Assembly (NCBI RefSeq): GCF_025564085.1
Contig: NZ_JAMGZJ010000077.1
Coordinates: 434,001-498,000 of the forward strand
Direction: 5' to 3'
DNA length: 64,000 bases
From: Silvania confinis
GTDB lineage: Bacteria > Pseudomonadota > Gammaproteobacteria > Enterobacterales > Enterobacteriaceae
Part shown: piece after piece, positions 59,379-64,000 of the stretch
Layout: each line of letters starts with the position of its first letter
Position numbering within the stretch: the stretch's first letter is position 1
The notes under the pieces: generated by a model
Seen by the model: only the letters and a program-made list of their open reading frames with translations
Database searches by the model: none
Told to the model about the DNA's origin: nothing
Program-made: the position numbers and the translations under genes

Positions 59379-60578
59379 TTACGGCAGGAACAGCGTGTCG
59401 ACCACGTTGATCCAGCCATGCTCACTGGCAACCGGCTTCCCGTTCAGCCAGCGACGCAGCATATTGAGTGCCATCATCGCGCAAACTTCCTGACGGATCG
59501 CCATGCTGTAACGTGTGGCGCTCATTTTCATCCGCAGCGCATGGGTGCCTTCCGGCGTGGAAAGCGCAATGTTGAGATGCTCCTCTTCCAGACCTGATAC
59601 CGCCAGCGCCAGTCCGGCGAAATGTTTTACCCGTCGTTCGGCAGCCCAGTGCGCCGTTTGCGCCAGCGTTTCTTCCTGAGAAGGCACCACTTCACTTGCC
59701 AGCAGCGGCGTATCGGCTCTGGAGAGCTGGAGAGCCAGCAGTCCACCGGTGAGCTGTTCGCTTAAGGTCAGGCTCAGCTGTCGAGCCTGCAGCTCACGGG
59801 CAATTTGCGCCGGTAAGCCCTCGGTCCCTTCAAATATTAAACTTTCTCCCGCCACGCGCTGCACTTCGGGCCACAGCGCCAGCATGGCAGCCTTCTCGGT
59901 TGCCGGACCGGTTAATTTCAGTTCGATAATCGGCATAGATGAGCGGTAGCCCATCGAGACGCCTGCCGGAAGCTGCAGGTGATCGAGGCTCTGTGCTAAA
60001 TCGCTCTCTGAACGGCCAAAGGTGGTCAAGCGTAAGCAGAGCGGCGGTTCAGGTAAGGTAAAGCGCGCCCGCAGGCGAGGCAGGATCTCTTTTTCAACCA
60101 TCACCTTAAATTCGGACGGTACGCCGGGGGTGAAAAACATCAGGCAGCGATTAAGCTGAACGGCAAAACCACAGGCGGTGCCGACCGGATTGTCGACTAA
60201 CTCCGCGCTGGCAGGAATTTCGGCCTGTTTGCGGTTGCTGGGTGCCATCACCCTGCCACGTTCGCTGAAGAATTGCTCCATATGGCTGAGCCACTCAGCA
60301 TGCAGCACCAGCTCTTCACCTTTGGCCGTTGCGGCGGCCAGCGCGCTCAGGTCGTCGCTGGTCGGACCGAGGCCGCCATTGACGATCAGCACATCCGCAT
60401 GCTCACTGCGCTCGCGCAGGATGTTCACCAGCGCCTCCAGCGAGTCGCCAACGGTGTTACGGCGCGTTAAAGGTAATCCTTGCTCAAAGAAAAGATCCGC
60501 CAGCCAGGCTGCATTGGTATCGGTAATTTGCCCGTGCAGTACTTCATCGCCGGTGGACAGCATCTCCACGTTTATCAT
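59379..60578 (-). CDS. yfaY: CinA-like protein YfaY
   Basis: A 399-residue protein with an N-terminal MoaB/MogA-like domain (MINVEMLSTGDEVLHGQITD, IVNGGLGPTSDD) and a C-terminal CinA domain. Related CinA proteins are NMN deamidases or ADP-ribose pyrophosphatases, but YfaY of E. coli is reported to lack the deamidase activity. The start at 60578 has GGGAG upstream and matches E. coli; a frame to 60608 adds ten unsupported residues. Confidence 0.9.
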   Translation of the reverse strand: MINVEMLSTGDEVLHGQITDTNAAWLADLFFEQGLPLTRRNTVGDSLEALVNILRERSEHADVLIVNGGLGPTSDDLSALAAATAKGEELVLHAEWLSHMEQFFSERGRVMAPSNRKQAEIPASAELVDNPVGTACGFAVQLNRCLMFFTPGVPSEFKVMVEKEILPRLRARFTLPEPPLCLRLTTFGRSESDLAQSLDHLQLPAGVSMGYRSSMPIIELKLTGPATEKAAMLALWPEVQRVAGESLIFEGTEGLPAQIARELQARQLSLTLSEQLTGGLLALQLSRADTPLLASEVVPSQEETLAQTAHWAAERRVKHFAGLALAVSGLEEEHLNIALSTPEGTHALRMKMSATRYSMAIRQEVCAMMALNMLRRWLNGKPVASEHGWINVVDTLFLP

Positions 60579-60645
60579 TGTGTTCTCCCGCTTATGTGGT
60601 GAAAACACTATAACGCAAACGGATGCCGGGGGAAGAGAGAAACAA

Positions 60646-60666
60646 GGCGCGGCAGAAGGCCGCGCC
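60646..60666 (-). terminator. yfaZ terminator
   Basis: GGCGCGGC pairs with GCCGCGCC around AGAAG, starting 8 bases past the yfaZ stop. The minus strand continues TTGTTTCTCTC. Confidence 0.7.
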
Positions 60667-60673
60667 AGAGGGA

Positions 60674-61216
60674 TCAGAAACCTGCGCTCACACCAACGTA
60701 TGGGCCATCGGCAATTGCGCTATCGCGGTTGCCGTCTTTACCCGCCAGGTTGACGTAACGGTAGCCTGCTTCGAGGGTAATAGGACGCATGATGGTCCAG
60801 CGCGCACCGGCATTCGCTTCTTCGTAGCTATCAATACCGCTGGAGAGGGAGTCCGGAGAGTAGTAGTACTCGCCAAACAGGCCAAAGCTGTCGCCGATTT
60901 TCCACTGCAGACCGCCACCGACGGCTGCCGCATAGCCTTCATCGCCTGCTTTCGGGTTGGTGTAGATCCCTTTTCCGCCGACGGTCGCCAGGAACGGACC
61001 GAGAGGAATATTCAGGCCCAGACCCAGGCTTGCGATATCACCTTCATCATCGTTGTTCGTCCAGTTACCGCTCAGCGCCAGACCCGACGTTTCAGTACCA
61101 AAACCGAAACCAAGGTTGGTGTAGTCCTCACCGGCCTGACCGCTGATGGAAATCGCGTTCGCCGCTGCAGAAACAAACATCAGGCCGCCCAGGCCCAGTA
61201 ATGCCACTTTTTTCAT
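60674..61216 (-). CDS. yfaZ: Outer-membrane beta-barrel protein YfaZ
   Basis: A 180-residue protein with a signal peptide (MKKVALLGLGGLMFVSAAAN, cleavage before ISISGQ). Alternating hydrophobic beta strands end in GPYVGVSAGF, with the terminal Phe needed by BAM, as expected of a small outer-membrane barrel. It matches E. coli YfaZ, whose function is unknown. The ATG at 61216 is chosen because it begins the signal peptide. Confidence 0.9.
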   Translation of the reverse strand: MKKVALLGLGGLMFVSAAANAISISGQAGEDYTNLGFGFGTETSGLALSGNWTNNDDEGDIASLGLGLNIPLGPFLATVGGKGIYTNPKAGDEGYAAAVGGGLQWKIGDSFGLFGEYYYSPDSLSSGIDSYEEANAGARWTIMRPITLEAGYRYVNLAGKDGNRDSAIADGPYVGVSAGF

Positions 61217-61414
61217 TGTCGTGATCCCACACAATTAATTATCGAAAGTCCCAAACCGCGTGATTTTAACGTGAGTTCGCCAGCGATCAATACTGATGTG
61301 AGGCAATGGATAATTAGATTGTAACGAGTTGATACTCACAGGTTTTAACAATGTTAAATAATGGAAAACAGATTATTCAGTACGCCCTGATGCGCCGGGC
61401 CGAAGGGGAAAACG

Positions 61415-61440
61415 ACAACGGGAGTACAGGCTCCCGTTGT
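61415..61440 (-). terminator. Strong hairpin downstream of the rpn fossil
   Basis: ACAACGGGAG (61415-61424) pairs perfectly with CTCCCGTTGT (61431-61440) around TACAGG. It lies 11 bases past the stop of the fossil frame, and the minus strand continues CGTTTTCCCC, so it is probably that gene's old terminator. Confidence 0.7.
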
Positions 61441-61450
61441 TTGTGCTGGT

Positions 61451-61605
61451 TTAATGTCTGGCCTGCTCGACAATCTCGGGAGGTAGACCGATCAATTTTG
61501 TTACCTTTTCCGGCTACAGGCCATTACTCAGCATCGCTTTCGCAATACGCAGCGCTGGCTACGAAAAACCGCATCATGCGGTGTCGGTGAAGATGGGCTG
61601 TGCAT
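61451..61605 (-). pseudogene. Fossil of an Rpn-family (YhgA/Transposase_31) nuclease gene
   Basis: From ATG at 61603-61605 the minus strand reads MHSPSSPTPHDAVFRS, the signature N-terminus of recombination-promoting nucleases (TPHDA-F). After about 16 codons the frame shifts and the sequence resumes as ALRIAKAMLSNGL, a stop codon (TAG at 61514-61516), then PEKVTKLIGLPPEIVEQARH and TAA at 61451-61453. That is the usual C-terminal tail of the same family, complete with a downstream hairpin. Intact Rpn proteins have about 290-310 residues, so roughly 250 codons including the PD-(D/E)XK core were deleted. Confidence 0.75.
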
Positions 61606-61698
61606 ATTTTCCCTTGCGCCAGTGCCTTGACCCGCACCATAGCACAGCTTTAGCAAGGGGAAAGTCTGGAGATTTCCTTCCCCGAGAAGGTTCGCAAA

Positions 61699-63066
61699 TC
61701 AGCCCTTCAACGACTGATGAACCCACTGTTGCAGGGCGCGGCGGGAAATTTTAATGCCGCCATTTTTAAGTTCGGCAGGTAGCACCAGCCAGTGTACTGG
61801 CTGCTGAAAGCGCGCCAGCTTGTCGCTGAGCCAGTGAGGCAGCTGCGCAATATCCGCTCCGCTCTCACATTCAACCACCGCCACCGGGCGTTGACCAAAT
61901 TCGGCATCGTCGAGCGGCACCACAAACACCTGACTGACCTGCGGATGGGTGCCGATCACGCGCTCGACCTCTTCCGGCTGGATCCCTTCCCCGCCGCTAA
62001 AAAAGAGATTGTCCATCCGCCCGAGGATCGTCAGACGTCCGTCTGCCATCTCGCCGCGATCGCGCGTGGCCAACCAGCCCTGCGCATTACCGATCGGCAC
62101 GAGTTTGCCGTCACGCCAGTAGCCACTGGCCATACTGGCGGCTTTGATCCACACTTCACCCTCAACCAGTTGGACTTCGCGGCCGGGCAGCGCGCATCCG
62201 ACATCGGCATTGCCATCTGCCTCTTTGGCACAGACCGTGGAGGCAAATTCCGTCAGGCCATACCCGCACCAGCTGCGAATGCCGCGGCTCGCCGCACGAC
62301 GGGCGAGGTCAACCGGGATCGCGGCTCCGCCCAACAGCACCGCGGTTAACGCCACTTCGGCACCAGAATTGAGCAGACGCCAGAGCTGGGTGGGCACCAG
62401 CGACGCATGAGTACAGCCCTGCAGCATCTGTTCCAGAGGCTGCTTTTCGCAAACCGTCAGCCTGGCACCCGCCACCAGCCAGCGCCATAAAATGCCCTGC
62501 CCGGAAACGTGAAACAGCGGCAGGGAGAGCAGCCAGTCGTCGTCAGCTCCGAAGGGCATAAGCGCCAGTACACCTTCGGCGCTGGCAACGTGCGCCGCGC
62601 AGGTATGTACCGCCGCCTTTGGCAGCCCGGTCGAGCCAGAGGTTAGGGTCATGGTCGCCAGCCGCGCGGGTTGCCAGACCGCACCCGCACTGCCGTGAGG
62701 GTTCAGCATTCTCAGTGGCGACAGGTGGGGATAACCGCCATCTCCGTTGAGCACCAGCGCAAAACGCAGCGTTAACGACGGCAGGAGAGTTTCCAGCAAC
62801 GGTCGCGGCAGCTGCGGATTGACCGGCAGGATACGCACGCCACATTGCAGCAGCGCCAGCCACGCCAGCAGCGTGTCGGGATGGTTATGCGCCTGCAGCA
62901 TCACCCCATCACCTTCACGCACGCCCTGCTGCACAAAACCGCTCGCCAGCGCATCAATGCGCTGGCAGAGTTGGTCCCAGCTCAGACACACCCCGCTAAG
63001 CCGCAGCGCCGGTTTGTCCGCATGCTGCGCACGCCAGTGTCGCCACGGCCAGTCGGAGAAGATCAT
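61699..63066 (-). CDS. menE: o-Succinylbenzoate-CoA ligase
   Basis: A 455-residue acyl-adenylating enzyme of menaquinone synthesis. The AMP-binding P-loop is [16 protein letters not shown]. The adenylate motif is [11 protein letters not shown], the hinge region reads [20 protein letters not shown], and the catalytic lysine region is near the end ([11 protein letters not shown]). It overlaps menC by four bases, so the two are translated together. Length matches E. coli MenE. Confidence 0.95.
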   Translation of the reverse strand: MIFSDWPWRHWRAQHADKPALRLSGVCLSWDQLCQRIDALASGFVQQGVREGDGVMLQAHNHPDTLLAWLALLQCGVRILPVNPQLPRPLLETLLPSLTLRFALVLNGDGGYPHLSPLRMLNPHGSAGAVWQPARLATMTLTSGSTGLPKAAVHTCAAHVASAEGVLALMPFGADDDWLLSLPLFHVSGQGILWRWLVAGARLTVCEKQPLEQMLQGCTHASLVPTQLWRLLNSGAEVALTAVLLGGAAIPVDLARRAASRGIRSWCGYGLTEFASTVCAKEADGNADVGCALPGREVQLVEGEVWIKAASMASGYWRDGKLVPIGNAQGWLATRDRGEMADGRLTILGRMDNLFFSGGEGIQPEEVERVIGTHPQVSQVFVVPLDDAEFGQRPVAVVECESGADIAQLPHWLSDKLARFQQPVHWLVLPAELKNGGIKISRRALQQWVHQSLKG

Positions 63067-64000
63067 AGCAGCGGCTCCAGCGCCTCTGGCCCCAGATGCG
63101 GCAGCGTATTGCCCGGCCAGGTTCGCAGCAGCTGTGCCTGCATCAGGTTCAGAGTATCCAGCCCGGGAACGGTATCTGGCGTAAGCCAGGCGGCGATCCG
63201 CGCCAGCTGGGTCAGGCCGAGGCTCGATTCAATCGACGAGCTGATCACTGCCGTCAGCCCCTGCGCCTGTGCGGCGTTCACCTGCTCGCGCACCTTCGCG
63301 ATGCTGCCGGTCAGCGTGGGTTTGATCACCACGGCGCGAACGCCCGGCTCGGCAACAAACCGGAAATCATCTTCGCGCAGGCTTTCATCCCAGGCGATAG
63401 CAATCCCGGTCTCGCGGGCAAACGCCAGCGAGTCAGCGCGGGTTTTGCACGGTTCCTCGAGAAATGCGATCCGCTCCCGGTATGCCGGGTTGACGTACTT
63501 CGCAAACTGCTGCGCTTTTAGCGGCGTCCAGGCGCGATTGGCATCAAGGCGCAGACGCAGATCCGGGATGGCTTCCAGTAACAGATTGGCCACCATGCCA
63601 TCGCGGACCGCTTCATACAGGCCAACCTTGATTTTCGCGACTTTCTCGCCCGGCATGGCGGCGAGCACGGCAAACAGTTCGTCCGGATCGCCGGTACAAA
63701 GCGGCGCAGCGCGATAGTCAGCCTCTTGCGGGAGGGTTCCCTCCAGCTCCGCCAGCGCGCAGCTGATGCCAAAATCCACTGAAGGCAGGCCCGGCAGCAG
63801 CGGTTCACCGCCGTCGCGCCAGGCCAGACTCCACGCCCGCAACGCAGCCTCGGCGTCATCCCGCGACTCACGGCTAAAGCCCGGCAAGGGGGCAATCTCT
63901 CCCCACCCTTCCCGGTCTGCCATTTGCAGATGAACAAACAGCCCGTCCCGGGTTTTTAACCGCCTGTCGCGCAGCACTACGCCCGCATCCATCGGTATCT
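63063..64000 (-). CDS. menC: o-Succinylbenzoate synthase (5' end beyond right edge)
   Basis: An enolase-superfamily enzyme that dehydrates SHCHC to o-succinylbenzoate. Catalytic and metal residues are visible: [11 protein letters not shown] (Lys), RLDANRAW (Asp), FLEEP (Glu), IAWDES (Asp) and [10 protein letters not shown] (Lys). An internal ATG exists at 63990-63992, but the frame stays open to the edge and reads [20 protein letters not shown]. This matches E. coli MenC residues 10 onward, so about nine residues lie outside the window. Confidence 0.95.
   Translation of the reverse strand, partial: IPMDAGVVLRDRRLKTRDGLFVHLQMADREGWGEIAPLPGFSRESRDDAEAALRAWSLAWRDGGEPLLPGLPSVDFGISCALAELEGTLPQEADYRAAPLCTGDPDELFAVLAAMPGEKVAKIKVGLYEAVRDGMVANLLLEAIPDLRLRLDANRAWTPLKAQQFAKYVNPAYRERIAFLEEPCKTRADSLAFARETGIAIAWDESLREDDFRFVAEPGVRAVVIKPTLTGSIAKVREQVNAAQAQGLTAVISSSIESSLGLTQLARIAAWLTPDTVPGLDTLNLMQAQLLRTWPGNTLPHLGPEALEPLL

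Larger units (their letters stand above)
61217..61698. other. yfaZ-menE gap replacing arn/pmrD
   Basis: This 482-bp gap holds the yfaZ promoter region (61217-61410), the strong hairpin, the Rpn gene fossil and the 3' flank of menE. In E. coli K-12 the same junction carries nudI, ais, arnBCADTEF and pmrD; none is here. Confidence 0.7.

Noticed and set aside
61351..61590. A 79-codon + strand frame between yfaZ and menE
   Set aside because: It has no family resemblance and runs antisense through the hairpin and the Rpn fossil, so it is not counted as a gene.
1..64000. CRISPR arrays, insertion sequences, prophage or toxin-antitoxin genes
   Set aside because: No spaced direct repeats, transposase, integrase, phage structural gene or toxin-antitoxin pair was seen. 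The dispersed palindromes are REP-type elements.

Overview
The window is chromosomal DNA from a member of the Enterobacteriaceae. Gene order and protein similarity recalled from memory point to the Enterobacter/Lelliottia/Leclercia group. The backbone follows the E. coli K-12 yeiE-to-menC interval (about min 48-51). Rearrangements relative to K-12 are uxuA beside yeiQ, an unfamiliar three-gene patch after tRNA-Pro, a SulP-mgtE pair after mqo, and the absence at these junctions of nap/ccm/narP, atoSC, glp/inaA and arn/pmrD. There is no intact mobile element, phage, CRISPR array or rRNA.

1-15 kb: yeiE (cut by the left edge) diverges from yeiH. nfo follows, with its ribosome binding site inside a hairpin. 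The fructose PTS operon fruBKA lies behind two Cra operators. Next are setB, yeiW, the EF-P paralogue efpL, divergent uxuA and yeiQ around a UxuR/CRP-like control region, the zinc GTPase yeiR behind a Zur-like box, lpxT and mepS.

15-31 kb: pdeN (c-di-GMP phosphodiesterase), the peptide/microcin C importer yejABEF, yejG, bcr-rsuA, radD, rplY, yejK, yejL, yejM (lapC/pbgA) and tRNA-Pro(GGG).

31-38.6 kb: the most lineage-specific part. It holds a 126-residue secreted protein of unknown family, a secreted DUF1996 protein with a DNRLRE-like C-terminus, a two-helix membrane protein, ecotin, mqo, a SulP transporter lacking STAS, and mgtE. The last two genes overlap tail to tail.

38.6-64 kb: yojI, the adaptive alkylation repair pair ada-alkB, apbE, ompC with the divergent sRNA micF, the Rcs phosphorelay rcsD-rcsB/rcsC, gyrA (wild-type quinolone region), ubiG, the class Ia ribonucleotide reductase set nrdA-nrdB-yfaE behind NrdR and DnaA boxes, yfaY, yfaZ, a short fossil of an Rpn-family nuclease gene, menE, and menC (cut by the right edge).

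Most of the window is housekeeping: envelope maintenance (MepS, LpxT, YejM, Rcs, OmpC), sugar and hexuronate use, DNA repair (Nfo, RadD, AlkB, Ada) and nucleotide or quinone synthesis. No clearly new multi-gene system was found. The best leads are the DUF1996 locus, the nfo hairpin, the uxuA-yeiQ module and the rpn fossil.
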